DNA of 64,000 nt from Dromaius novaehollandiae (Eukaryota > Chordata > Aves > Casuariiformes > Dromaiidae), in contig NC_088102.1 in the NCBI RefSeq assembly GCF_036370855.1, positions 64,613,601 through 64,677,600 on the forward strand. The letters are read 5' to 3'. Each line of letters opens with the position of its first letter. Position 1 is the first letter of the stretch. Below, piece after piece: positions 1 to 63,662 of this stretch. A program made the position numbers and the translations under genes. Below the pieces are notes generated by a model that saw nothing but the letters and a program-made list of their open reading frames with translations, made no database searches and had not been told where the DNA came from.

Positions 1-3000
1 AGAAGAAAAAGAAAGCTTCACAACTGTCTCCAGTAATGAAACGTGGCACTCCTCTTTGCCCTCAATAGCAGGAAAAATATATATTTTTAATCATTAATTG
101 TCCATCAATCTTGCTAACAAATTTGTAACAAGAATAAATAAGACACACTGAATGCCATGCCCTCAATCAGTGTGCACTAACAAAACTAAAATTGGGCAAA
201 AAATGCAGCATCAACGGCACTGAAGCTGTTTGCAAATTTGCGTCACATTCAATTAGTAGCTTGGCCAAAGGAAAGAGGAAAATTTAAAAAAAAATTTACT
301 GTATTTAAAGAGAAATGAAAAAGTGGACTTTTCATTCAGAAGTACACTCTCTACCTAGAACTTTTTATTTTTAAAGCATTAATAAAGGGTTTAGTAACCT
401 GAAAATAAGCATTTTTAGCTTCCAGTTGGGAAAAAAATCCCATACAAAACAAGAAATCCTCAATGACACCCTGGGGTTTGACATTTTTCTATAAAAACTG
501 AAAACATTTTCTTTTCAAGTTAACTCACGCTGATTGTTTTAAGAGTCAGTCCAGTCTCAGAACTGGAAAAAACCCTGCATCTAGTCAACACTTAAGATTT
601 GTCCTTGGTTACCAAACTGTCCAAGCAACCAAACTGTCATCTGTCTGACAAACTCGGTGACCCCCTAAAGTTCCTGAGCAAGGAGGACTAACGCATCAGA
701 AGATGAAGCGGTGACTTTGCAACGAAGTGCCACTTCAAGCATGCCAAAAAGACTCCACAATCTGCTAGAAAAACTGACTCAGTGCATTAGAAAACAGGGA
801 CCACGTGGAAAGAACATTAGCAGGATGCTTCTGCTAACAGGTCTCAGTAACAAATTAAGGTATACTCACACAGCTCTGTAAAGCAGACTGACCCCTTGTA
901 GGCTTACTCCCTGAAATCTTGGATTCTGGAGCTTCTGACTAAAGATGATTTCCACAGCACACCCTGGGCTGTAAATCTGGGAACTGTGCGTGGCCCTAAT
1001 GAGCAAACATTCCATAGGTGACTTCTAATACAACTAGAAATCGCATTTAACATCAACAAAAAGGAAGAGAGAAACAGAAAATTCCCCTGAGTTTTCAATA
1101 AGGTTCTTACAGCAACAGCAGCTTGAACTGTGTGGAAAATGGAAGAGCCAGAAGTGCAGCTGCACTGAGGACATGAGGGAAGGTTGTGCAGCAGGCTCAT
1201 GTGCCAAATTGGCAGTCCGGCGGCATGGCATCTCTTCCTGGCTGTCACAGCTGAGCAGTAAGGCTGGTGGGAACATCTACCAAATTCATAGAGATATTGT
1301 GGGTTATTTTTTGAATGAACAGTAAAAATAAGGGTTTTGTACAGCTACAGCATCCCTCTGAACTTAGTGTGGCACAAACGCCTTGAAAATACTGAAGAGG
1401 GATATTCATTTGCAGCAGCATTTAAAATAAAATACTGGAGATATTCTTTATGTGGGGTTGTCTTTTTTTCTGTAAAACTTTTTGAAAAAATGTTTATACG
1501 TGGGACCACATTTAAGATAGAAGTCCAAGGCTAAGTGAGACCTCTGTGCCCTATTATACAAGTGTCAGCAAATAACTACGCGTATCCACTTCACTGAAGG
1601 ATGTAAAGCAACTGCAGATCTCCCTGTAAGAATTGCTCTCAGAAAAGTATGAGCTATTATGAAAATTATGTACCTAAACATGAACTAATTTAAAAGATCT
1701 AAATAAACTGTCCCTGTTAAGAAAAAAAAAAAAACCTTGAAAAAGTTATTTTTTGACTATGGCTATGAAGAAAATATCATCTTTTCCTTCCCAAGTAATT
1801 CTCTCCTTCAGCACATGCATTATATTTTTGCTGACTGGTGGTAACACTTGCTAAAGATTAAATGTTGTATCACACATTTCTTAAAAGAGAAGCCCTGTTC
1901 TTTCATTGTGCAAGATTTTTCTTTTAAATCTATTTTCTCAAAGTTGAAGAATATTTTTTCATAGCAACATATGTTCCACTGTTTCACTCTATACTATTAG
2001 TTAAGAAAACAACTCTGACTCTCACTAGCACAAAGGTCAATTTATAGTGCCCTGAAAAAGAGCTTTAAAGTTGGACACAATTGCGATTGATAGAGCTAAA
2101 AATCATGCTGAGTATATGATCAGAACTGACAAGTAATATAAATGAAAACTGTGTTCTGTTTTATTATTAAGTATTTTAAGAGACCAGTTCATAAAAAATA
2201 GTAAAGAGAAATGCCTTAGTTGGTTCACAGGAATAAATTTAAAAACTAGTTTGTAGGGCATTTTACTTCTTGGTAGGAGACTGATGTCTGGAAATAATCC
2301 CAGGCATTTCTCAGCCTAAGTCCCCCAGTAGGTACCTGGCCACGCACGTGCAGGCGTAAATACTACGTCTGCCCATTTGATACCACATGTAGACATGTCA
2401 AAGCCACCTGTACAGGGTGTAATTCCCGACTCTGATCATCTCTCATATTTGTAATTATTCCCAATTCTTTTTTTCTCATGGTTTTAAGTAGCTGTCTCAG
2501 AATGCTTTCCCCAGGCTATATTTATCTCCTGCGGTAAGAAGGCAACACGTGAGTTAATGGAAACTCTCTGCAAGTCTCCATTTTAGCAGCCCAAATGCAA
2601 ATGGGGATGTCACGCGCCGAGGCTCAGCCATGGAATTTTTGCATGTACAATCATCTCCAGCCTGTTCTTCATCTACAGTGTAACAGCAACGCAGTGAGGA
2701 CAACAAGGACATACCGTATCCAGCTGGAGAGCACTGACAAGTGATGATTTTCGCATATGTGCCAGGGATACATCCTCAGCACAAGCTCAGTACAACTCTG
2801 GTCAGAACAAGCAAGATAACCTGAAAATACTTCTACATATTCCCAGTCCTCAAGTCAGCCAAGGCTTCTCTAAATTGCCTATTTGATCAGTAAGGACATC
2901 ACCACATCATAAAAAAGCACCAGCCATTTCCCCATTTGCTTATATTTTGGGCCATGAAGACTCAAGATACTGTAAGATGATGGATGGATCATGTTAGAAT

Positions 3001-4267
3001 TAGATAAAAATTCTGCCCTCATTTACTCCTTGGCAACACAGCTGCCTGCACTGTGCAGCTGGTCACTGCCCTGTAATTGGAGGCATATATAAATAATGAG
3101 TAAGGAATAGCTGGTGTTTAATCCTTGCGTGTAATCTGCTTTCTAGTGAAATGACATGCCTCGTATAAAAGTTACTGGTGTTATTCTGGTATAATGAAAG
3201 GGAAGTATTTTTTGTAATTTATAGACGTAGTCTCCTACATGTGCTTACTATGTTATTTTAAGCATAGCTATTCAATTACACATGGGTTTAGATATACCAT
3301 TAGAAAAGACAATACCCCATAATATTTGTCATCCAGAAAATACATCTTCCCTTCACTGTGCATTCCAATAGCACAACAGAAAAAGTTCTGTGCATCTTTT
3401 TTTGTTTGGCTAAATGTATAGAAATGTGCCTGCTTACATAACTTCAAAAAATGTAGCTTTACTGCAGTAGTGCAATTTAGAATAAATTATTAGAATTAAG
3501 CTAGACAATTTAATACACTCATACAGTTCTTCCATTTAAACAATTCAACCACAAAATATGCCACCCACTCCATTTTTACCTGTCTTGTAAATATCGACAC
3601 AGAATAGTTGCAATCAAATCCTCTATTCCAAGAGTAAAAGAAATCTTACAAACTATGTTTTACCAACCTTTTAACTCTGAAATCACTGCCGAGATATTTA
3701 TATGTTGGTTGGTGAATAAACTTGTTTCTACTGGTAGCTTGGGCCTTCTCACAATCTAGTCTTTATTTGCATCTGAATCATTTGCTGGTAGTGATAGCCC
3801 ACCAACGCCACATGCGCCGACTGCTTTGTAACAATGCTGATTCCTTTGAAAATGGAAAATTTCCATGTACCCAGATGTATGGAATCTGTCATGGGAGAAG
3901 CTGCCTTCCACTGTGTGAAGAAAAAGCAGCCTGGAGTCAGAAACTCAATGAGGACACCTCAGTCATCTCAGTTCTTTCTATTCTCTTAACTGACAACAGT
4001 CCCTATATGAATGATCTGATGTCTAAGTCATCGCGATGAACTGGAATTCTCACCCAGCTGAAGACAGAGGTGTAGCATAATCACAACTCACTGCTCTTCA
4101 GTTTCTCATTCCTGCTATGCATGTCACTCTGCACAAGGACAGGGGCTGTCTGCTCTGCATTATCATGGAACAGTTCACAGTTCCTGTTGTCCTGCCTGAT
4201 TGATACTCTACACTGAGGAATCTGCTTAATCACAATTACGTGTGAATAATCAAAATGGAAACATGCA

Positions 4268-4294
4268 TCTCTCTCTCTCTCTCCCCCCCCCCCC
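4268..4294. repeat. (CT)n plus 12-C run
   Basis: Alternating CT followed by C at 4283-4294. Simple repeat. Confidence 0.95.
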
Positions 4295-5123
4295 TTGCTG
4301 TTGGAATTGCTGTGAATCAGAAACTGCTCCTGTTCCTCCTATGCAGATTTAAACTTCTATGCTGGGGAGAGGGGAACAAAAGGAAACACTGTTACTTGGA
4401 AAATTATAATCTATGCAGTTTCAAAGGATAACACTGAAAAACTATTTCATCCTGTCAAGGAAAACAAGAGTTTAATCAAAGACCCAATCTTCTGCTCAGT
4501 GTTTCCGATGGAATGTTTTTTATCTAGTCTTACTTACACTCTCTCTGCTAAGTGGCATTAACATTCAAAATCCTCACACTGTTCATCAGCATGAACATGG
4601 AGTCTCAGCCTCCCTCTTGCTAAAGCATCCAGAACTGCCCCGGGGAAGGAGAGAAGGAAGAGAACAAGAGGTCAGAGAAAAGTAACTTGAAACTTTTGAG
4701 ATGGGAGAAAAAGCTTTATATAAAGAATAACTTAACATCTTTCTGTCTCATTTCTCTATAGGTTAGAAGAGTCCTTGCCCTCAAATGAGCTGTCAGATTT
4801 CTGTCTGTACTCTGTTTATGTTGGGAGGGTCCCAGTCTCTCTCCCCCAAATTTACTTTTAAGCATCATATAAACAAAAGTCTATTCTAGCTGTTCAAGAA
4901 TAATGAGTTCTACTGATGTCTGGAAGAGAAATGGTGAGAAAAGATAAGAGGAGGATGAGCCAAGAAAAGGGCTGGGTGGGGGAGGAAACTAACCTTTAAA
5001 GATTGTTTGAGAAAATGAAGAGGGACTGAAATTCAATGTGAACGCTTAGAACCTCAGCACAGCAATAACAACGTTCCATAAAAAGCATCTCCAGGGCTAA
5101 GGCATCCCTTCAGATTTCAACTT

Positions 5124-5250
5124 TGGGCCTCAGTCCAGCAAAGTACTTAAGCCTGTGAGTAGCATTATTGAACTCAACCTATGTCAATGAGATTGGCTCA
5201 TTTGCTTAAATTTAAGCATGTACTTAAATCCTTTGTCAGATCAAAGCCTT
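5124..5250. repeat. Degraded palindromic interspersed repeat, amniote type
   Basis: The left end (GGGCCTCAGTCCAGCAAAG followed by TACTTAAG) is mirrored by the right end (CTTAAATCCTTTGTCAGATC then AAAGCC). Resembles an old palindromic element I know from turtle and bird DNA with GCACGTGCTTAA-type arms and a TGACTTCAATGGG-type centre; here the centre reads ATGTCAATGAGATTGG. Family name not assigned. Confidence 0.55.
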
Positions 5251-8200
5251 AGATATTCTAGGATATGGTTACCCTGCAAGTGGGAAGTATCTACCAGGCA
5301 CAGTCACCTTTTGAACGTGCAAGTCATGTAGCAGGTCTTGCGATGCTGGATGAAGCAGCTATCTGCAGCACAACAGATGCCGCATTTTTACCATGCAGGC
5401 AAACACTCTAAATGGAGCACTAGTCACTTGGACTTAAGTATCCAAGAGCTACAAGTGTGCAATATACTTGTTAGAATGTCTTCAAGTGTCCTTCCAGTGT
5501 TTGTTATACTAATAGTTTAGCACTCTCCTGGGACATCTTACATACACATATCCAGCACCGCAGCCCACAGAAAATTTGTGTTTCATTTTTTCCCTGTAAT
5601 CCATGATCCTCTAAAATATGGAGCATGTTCCATTTTGAGAAAGTGCCATTCTAGAGAACAGGATCATATCAATTTCCCCCCCCCTCCCATGTCTGTCTCC
5701 ATTTCCTCTCTCATCTCAGATGCTTTCAGGGAAGATCAAGAATAGCCCTGAGTTATCTTGCTGTAAATATGCATAGCTCCTGGGCTACAAAATGCTGTAC
5801 CATTACTTGTTTCTCCAATACCGAAGCAAACACCAACCTAGTAATAGAAGTATTCCAGCAGAAACCCCCAGTATTTCAGCAAAGACAAACACAAACATAC
5901 TTTTTGTTGCCTTCCTTAAGAAAAGCAAAAGAAAACATCCTACTTAGTCTCCATGAAAACTGTTTGCATGACTTGCCCACCTAGAGCTTCCTCAGATTTC
6001 AGGTCTGCAGAAAGGGATTTTTGTAATCTGCTCCAGAAATTTCTGAAAGTCAGAAGAAACAACTTCCCTGAGAACAAGAACAATGACAAAAGATAAAATG
6101 GTCAGACAAACCCTGGAGAATGAATTCAGTATCGGGATCAAACTCTTATTAGCTTATGCTAAATTGATAGTGAAGGATTTTTAGAGTCATCTGATTTATA
6201 ATCAGATTCTTACAGGTAGCATGTTTAAAGACCAGAAAGGTCTAGTGTAGAGAAGTAAATAGTGTAAAGGTGACGAAGTTTGTTCACATCAACAGTTTCT
6301 AGGGGAACATTTTGGTGAAAAACAGCTAAGAATTCTACAGCATCTACCTTGACTCTGACCCTGCTTTGCCAATTAAAAAAAACAAAAAACAAAAAAACCA
6401 AAAAACCCACACCCATCAACCTACAGCTAAAGCATACAGAAAACATAAACCATTCACTGTGTAGAAAACTTCTTATAGGCTAATATACATCCTTTGACAC
6501 AAAACCACAGTCCTTAGTTCTGTTTTTAGAGTAAGAGGGTTTGTACCAGCTTATATTCTGAGTTTAAATCTCTGATTTGGCAAGTGCTGAGATTTTTGTG
6601 TGCTACGTACATGCAACTGATTTAAAAAAAAATCCTTCCGATGTGTGCATATATGTACATATATAAACACACACCCCTTCATGTATATAAATTTGAAACA
6701 CAAAAATGAAATAAAATCATAATCTAAAATGAACTTTGAGCTTTTAAAATATATCCATGGTCATGGGCTAAAGAAGGGCTAAACTGTCAGTTATTAAAGT
6801 GATAGTGCCAGTAACAGGTCAAAGATTTCACATTGCTAGTATCCATAAAAGCACAAAACAAAGATATTTCCTACCCTGTAATGAGTTTCACGATTGTGAT
6901 CCATGACGCTTCACATTTTTTGCCTGCATACAGGCACGCACACACTCACAGAGCAGATGTGAAAGTCACAAGTCTCTGAAGTAATTCATGCTCCAGTTTA
7001 GCGATGATGAGGGCAGGCTGAAGACAACGCTGTGACTAACACGGCCAATAAATTCCTAAGAGAATAAGACTGATTGTTAACAGTTCTGAGAAACTCTTCC
7101 TCTGGGTTATTATCCCATAGAGAGAGATAATCAGTCTAAGCACTCTTAACCAAACAAACAGCTCTGAGAAACTAGACATATTCCCTCTGAGATTAGAGCA
7201 AAGGAAATACATAAAAGCAGCTTGTGTTAAAAGCAGCTCAAAGCATACATGACACTGTCAGTGAAGCACTCGGACTTGTTCCTGCTTTTTACATCAGAGC
7301 AGGGTTTCTATACTCCCAAAGGAAACTAAGTATTGGCTGGATAAAAGAGGAAGTCCCATTTATCCTACTGTTATCTTTTCACAGCTGGCTTGATTCTCTA
7401 CAGAGGAACAGGAATGAGGCATGGGTGCATGTAGCCACTATTGCCACTGCCAGAAGACAATGTGGTGGGAAATCAAATGGATGCTTGTTCAAAAGGTTTA
7501 CATCTGGAACCCTCTGCTGACACACACCAAAAGCCTAGCTGAAAGGAAAGTTGCTTGAAGATTGTTTTTTCTTGTACCTTTGTCCAACTCCTTGAGCTAG
7601 CTGGCAAGTTAAAGACGTGATCTAGTCCCACGGCATTGAAAGCCGGAAATAAAGTAAAAAAATACCTGATTAATGGCTTAAGATGACTGAGATTTCACGA
7701 TTGTTGGCCTCGTTTTTCTAACACCACCTCTGTACTTTGCCTAAAGCAACTTTCTTATCACAACACAAGGTTGAAATTAGCAAAGTAAGACTTTCCCATA
7801 TACATGAAATAATGAGCAGTAGCTGCTTCCTCAGCTGCCTCTCATGCATTTTAAGCTGTATCCAAGCAAATGAAGTTAACAGGGTAGGCAGGGTGAAGAA
7901 AGACAGTTCTGTGACTAAGACGCAAGGCTAAAACTCAACTGTTGGTACTCCCACAGATTTCCCAACTCAGTTTTCTGTGCTCCTTTCTTCCTCTGAAAAG
8001 AATAACATCAGTAAAAATACATCTAACCTCTTAAGTTTTCTGTCACGTTTCTTTCTTATGTGTTGAGAGAATGATTAGCAGTCACACACTGTTGCAGGTT
8101 GAAGTTCATTATTGGTGTGTTACTGTGCTTCCCTATTCCCTGATACATTTACATAACCCCAGAGCATCCCTTAAAAGAACATTTGATAGCTTCACTCACC

Positions 8201-8661
8201 TGCATCGTCACAGAGCACAGATGGCTGCAATATGCAGGCAGCAGGGAGCCAGAGCAGCAGCAGCAGCACATCCTGCCGTAATTTCCCCTCTGGTGCTGAT
8301 CTTGATGCATTTGGATAGTCTGTTGGTTAGGAAGTCTACAGCTTTGGGTGGAAGCACCCAAAGACCTAGCAAGGGAAGCACAAGGGAGCAGCTGCACTGC
8401 AGCTTGCCCACTAACAGATGAACACAGATTTGCCAATAAAAACCTCAGTAAAAGGTAACTGCCACTAAGGCCAGTGACTATTCACTACTACGCACAGTGA
8501 ATTTTCTTTTCGCTTCCAGAAGGTTGGTATTCTGTTGCAAATGGGCCGGTTCTTAAAAATTAACTCAGAAATCTGTGCATTTCAGCAGATTAACCATTAT
8601 TACTATGTAGAAAACCCCGAGCAAAGAGGAAACAAGACTTCTTGCATTTGGCAAAATCAAT

Positions 8662-8667
8662 TTTATT
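8662..8667 (-). promoter_or_regulatory. Alternative poly(A) hexamer downstream of USH1C
   Basis: AATAAA on the minus strand about 1.65 kb past the stop codon. One possible end for a longer 3' UTR; motif only. Confidence 0.2.
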
Positions 8668-9288
8668 TCTGGATTAGTTGTAAGAGTTAAAATTTTAAAC
8701 ATTCTAACATGTGCACCCTACCAGACATGTTAATTGACTTACTGGAACAATACTGCAAATAAAACAAAAAAGTCAACATAATTACTCATCTCCATATAAG
8801 TACAGAGTTCTCAGGAATGTAATTGTTATTTTTCTGTGTTACATAAAGGAGGGTTTGCAAACTTTGAGAAGATAAGACAACTTGATACTTGATATGTCAC
8901 AGAAATATAAACTTTTGCTCTCATTAGCTCAGGTTAGAAAAATCTGAACATGTTATGAAGACCACTATGCAAACTGGCAAATACAATGCCTTTGCACAGC
9001 TGTTCTGAAGTCTGGTATTTCAAGAGGTTTATGACAACATTCGGTCTTATTATATAACAAAGCTACTACAGTTTGCCTCTTGCCTTCTATATTTAAAGCT
9101 ACAAGGTGTGGAATAGGTCAGATTTTATGGCTAATTAAAAAAACATTTAAATAACATTAAAAAGAAAAAAAAAAGGTTAAAGCTAATGCTAGATTTAAAG
9201 TGTCTGAGTTTTTGTATTGCTTATCTATCTGTGTATATTTTTAGGTATTATTATCTATGTAAAACAAGTACATTTCCAAGGAGAGCTC

Positions 9289-9336
9289 TTGATAATTTAA
9301 AGAAATGACTAATTGATAATTTAAAGAAATGACTAA
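9289..9336. repeat. Perfect 24-bp tandem duplication
   Basis: The unit TTGATAATTTAAAGAAATGA followed by CTAA occurs twice with no spacer and no mismatch (9289-9312, 9313-9336). Downstream of the USH1C stop codon. Confidence 0.97.
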
Positions 9337-10313
9337 GTCTACAATTTTAATCAGACTTATTTGAAATCAGGTTAATATAGATTCTATGGTCTAGAGGGAG
9401 TTAAGCAGAAGACAGGTAGTCCCTGACAGTAAAGTTTTATACTTGGTGTCTTCCTGCAAAGTTTGCTTTTGTGAATAGCCTCGCTGAGAACAAAGTACGT
9501 AAGTACAGACTGTGAATCACACTCAAATTTTTCACCCATGAATATCTGAAGCAGCAATTTCCACCAACGGTATGAAGACTCAGTAGTATAAATGCAACTG
9601 CACGTAATGATTTTATCTGGAATACTTGCTAGCTAAGGAAAATGGACAAAATTTACTTTGCTGTTAGAGAAGATCCCTTATACAACATAAGCATCACTAA
9701 AATTATTCAATATAATGCTAGCACTCCTGGTATAGCTGATACAGAGGGCCCTTCTGGAGGCAGAGTTTTCATACTCAAAACATATGGGCAACAGAATCAA
9801 ACATTAGAGACTTACAGGGATATCAGTGAGAGCAGAAGCCACCCATATACAGCCCCATTTCCCCATGGAAAAATACTACATTAAGAATAAAAATATAATC
9901 CTTTTGCCACCCAAACTAGCCTGTGAACATGTAATCACAAATGTTGCATGTGGGAACAGACATCTGTGTTCAATCTACATTTGTCATTCTGGTGTCCATT
10001 TCCAGGAAAATTAGAAGATAGTTTGCAAAATTTGGCCCTCCAAAATGGAGAAAAACAGATTTTGAGTTCTCACAGACCAAACTACGTTCATTGGCAGTCT
10101 CTCTCAATCGTCTCAATTTATTGCTGTATGTTTATAGAAAGATTTGCAATTACTCAAATTACCTGAAGAATCTAAAGTCTCTAGTTCAATTTTCAGATCT
10201 GACTGTTCATATTTCTGACAAAGATGGATTCTACATGGCTATTAATTTGATGTGAATTTACAGAGCAGCAGGTTTCTACAAGGGAAAGACTTCATTTCTC
10301 CTGCGTAGCCTTC

Positions 10314-10319
10314 TTTATT
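10314..10319 (-). promoter_or_regulatory. Canonical poly(A) hexamer touching the USH1C stop codon
   Basis: AATAAA on the minus strand begins at the base directly after the TAA stop. If used, the 3' UTR would be only some 20-30 nt. No strong GU-rich element follows, so a downstream site may be preferred; another AATAAA lies at 8662-8667. Confidence 0.35.
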
Positions 10320-60937
<50,618 letters not shown>

Positions 60938-61260
60938 GGCGCGCAGCGGCTGCGCCCGCAGAGACCGCGGCCCGGCGAGGGAGGCGCGCCGCCTTCCTCC
61001 TCCTCCTCCTCCTCCTCTTCCCCTCCTCCTCCGCGGCGCCTGCTCGAGGCTCAGCCCCCGGCCCCGCCGCAGCAGCCGCCCGTCAGCCACGACCGGGAGG
61101 CTTCTGCTTGCCTGAGCCCCCAAAAGAGGGCTGTGCCCCCCGCCGCGCCTTACCCGCGCTTTGAGCTCTGGAGGGGCGCTCGCCACGCGCTGCTTTTCCC
61201 GGCGTTACGGCTGGTGCTTCCCCGTGGATACAGCCCAACACCTTCCGCTGTTCAGGTGCG

Positions 61261-63165
61261 GATGGTTCTAGCCCTGTTTCAGAAAAGCTCGAATATGTGG
61301 GACTTAAAGCATACTGACACCTGGAGGGGGGGGGAAAAGGAACTGCTTCAGTGAAATGCCATGCTGCAAATAATCTCAACTATTTTATATTTATGTAAGC
61401 AGGAGGAGTTTGGTTTATGATAGTTGGGTTTCCAAGCCTGACCTCACTTCCACCAGCCTTTCCCACTACAGGAATATCGTTACTTACGTATGTAGCTCCT
61501 GACCTGCCAACTGCCACTCCGTACCTGGATCAGAATCAAGCTCAGACTGTTTCAGACTAATCTTATTTAGACAATTTTGTCTTGGGCTGGTTCTCTTCCC
61601 ACTTTCCTTAATCTAGTACAGGATAACACAGACTTCTACAGTTAAGGTTGGAAGTGAGTGCAGGAGCCTAGGTAGCCTATGTCCCTAGGCCCGTGGCAGA
61701 ACCAGCTTTGCCTGCATAACTCTGGAAAGAACTAACACAACTGGCTTACCTAAGCACAGGTAGCTTACTTCACCCTCCTGCTGATGAGGTGGAAATGTAT
61801 ATGAACACATACAAAAGAATGATAAAAAAAATTCCATTCTGCCAAATACAAACTGGAAACCATCATATTATTTCTGTGTGAAAACCAACTTAAGCTAAAC
61901 TGTCTGTCTCCTTTAGAAATTGCTCTTACCCCTTTCAGAAGGCAGCTTTGCTGTATAGGAGCATTTCAATGCTACAAGCACTCCCTAAGGTAACTTGTAG
62001 TAGCACACAGCATTGAAAAGCTATTCTATCCAAGCATTAGATACACAGCCATATAATGTCTTCCCTGCATGTTTCTTTACATTTCACGTATCTCCTTTCT
62101 TCTGCTATCAAATATAAGACAAAGAAGGAAGGAGATATGTGAAATGTAAAGAACGCAGATGAAATATCATATATATTTCCTTTAAGTTTACACATAGACT
62201 ATAATACTAATTGATACATATTAATCCCTTCTGGAAGTCCTCACAGAAGTAAATCTTTCATCAGCTGAAAGAGTTATATACAGTTGAAAGAAAGTGACCT
62301 TTTTATCATACAGATGATAAATGTTCCTGGAATCAGAAACTCCTCCTCCTGTAGTAAAATATTGTGGAATTAACTTTATTTGGTGATTTGAAAACTGCTC
62401 TGAATAAAGGAAAGAATAAAGAAAAGCAAACAAACTTACAAAGCTATCACACGCTCCAAAACAGCAAGCTTAATAATCAGTAAATTTGCAAGATAGTTCT
62501 GAAGTTTCCATTACTTCAAACATATCATATTAAAAGATGGTACAATTATGACTGCTTATTAGTTTTGGGTAATAAAATCCTTCTTAGTGAGAAATCATAC
62601 TGCATCTAAATGAGCTTTAAACAGGTGCCAGATATTGTTTGCTACCTGTGGCTTTAAGGGAAAATGGATAAAGTAGGCAGCCCATTTACTAGGCAAAGAA
62701 ATACGTTTAAATGTGTGTTGTGTAGACTGATACCTGTTGCTTTTGATCTACTCTCTCTACTTCCATTGATGCAATCTGGATCAGAGAAAGTGTACCAAAG
62801 CCAAGTGCATGGTGTACTCAGGGCAGATGGGCTCTGCTATGGGCTGAGGGTAGTACATGTTTCTAAAAAAACATTTAGGATTATTTGGAAAGGGCTGTGC
62901 TGAAGTTAAAGAATCTCTTTTCTGTCTCCCCTTCCCTTCTTTCACACACAAACTCCCCCAGCATTTATGGGAGGGAACAGGATTCTCAGTGAAAACATCA
63001 CTAGTTTTCCACCGCTCCATTAGAAATGAAAACTTGTTGCAGCAAGAAATACAATCCACAGGGACAAATTACAAAGGCAGAAAAGAGATCTTTTTAATGA
63101 CTTACTGTTAACAGACTTCCCAAAGCAGTCAAAAGGGCCCCTTTTCATCTGAGACAGTTTCTCAC
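61261..63165. other. Intergenic or 5' intronic stretch upstream of USH1C
   Basis: No exon recognised. Main structure is the 31-bp inverted repeat at 62073-62153. If the candidate exons near 63.2 and 63.7 kb belong to USH1C this would be an intron. Confidence 0.6.
62073..62153. repeat. 31-bp inverted repeat with 19-nt loop (hairpin)
   Basis: Left arm 62073-62103 and right arm 62123-62153 differ at two positions. In RNA read from the plus strand both become G-U wobbles (the G in CACGTATC against U, and a U in CCTTTCTT against G), giving an uninterrupted 31-pair stem. From the minus strand they are A-C mismatches. The total of 81 nt is in the size range of microRNA precursors, but could equally be a small inverted-repeat element. 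Confidence 0.9.
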
Positions 63166-63210
63166 CTGGTACGGGCAGCTTCTAAAGCTTCTGTTACAGG
63201 ATCCGCAAAC
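63166..63210 (-). other. Candidate upstream exon U2 (minus strand)
   Basis: 45 nt bounded by CCGTCATTCCTCAG|G and TACCAG|GTGAGA, preceded on the transcript by about 130 nt of almost pure pyrimidine (plus-strand purines 63217-63350). Two frames are open but there is no ATG, so most likely an untranslated exon. May belong to USH1C or to a separate transcript. Confidence 0.45.
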
Positions 63211-63211
63211 C

Positions 63212-63350
63212 TGAGGAATGACGGGAAGAGAGGCAGCAGCAGATGGGAGAGGGAGAAGGACAGAAAAAAAAGAAAAAGAAGAGATAATAAGAGGGGAGAG
63301 AAAAGGGGAAGGAAAAAAAAATAATGGAAAGGTAGCAAGGACAGCAAATT
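63212..63350. repeat. Purine tract upstream of candidate exon U2
   Basis: About 140 bp, mostly A and G on the plus strand with irregular GGGAGA/GAAAAAGAAG blocks. Acts as a long pyrimidine tract on the minus strand. Confidence 0.8.
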
Positions 63351-63662
63351 AAGTCATATGAAAAAAGGAAGAATAAACAGAGAAGTGGGTCCACAGAGAG
63401 CTCCAAATTCAGGAGTGCGAATTTGTAGTAACAAAGGTTTGTCAGAAGCTGTGAAAATCATTGATTCTGTTCATATCTTATTCACTTCATTATCCACTTT
63501 TTGACACTTGTTTCAGGGCTTTCAGGCCAAAGCTGCGTATTAAAACATCGGTAACGGTCGCGGGCCTCTCGGCAGGAGCGGGCAGCTTCCCGGGAGCTTG
63601 GCGGCACCAAGCTACGGGAGTTCCCACAAGTTTTGGCTGTAAGCGCCATTTGGGGCGCTCAC

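Larger units (their letters stand above)
1..10319. other. 3' flank of USH1C, no coding evidence
   Basis: AT-rich DNA holding the USH1C 3' UTR (extent unknown) and intergenic sequence. In tetrapods ABCC8 normally lies beyond the USH1C 3' end on the same strand, but I find no ABC-transporter exon here. Open frames are short and carry no recognisable domain. Visible elements: CT/C tract at 4268-4294, a degraded palindromic repeat at 5124-5250, a 24-bp perfect tandem duplication at 9289-9336. Confidence 0.7.

Noticed and set aside
691-720. Alternative terminal exon encoding a short Phe-rich tail (RFIF-stop)
   Set aside because: The acceptor has no pyrimidine tract and the peptide does not match the TFF ending; the 10332 acceptor fits far better.
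1085-1110. Possible acceptor GTAAG|AACC giving a tail beginning NLIENSG
   Set aside because: Weak pyrimidine tract and no resemblance to any harmonin C-terminus I know.
8149-8436. Minus-strand frame with Cys/Gln runs
   Set aside because: Comes from a short CAG/GCA-rich patch (8246-8270); no splice or family evidence for an ABCC8 or USH1C exon.
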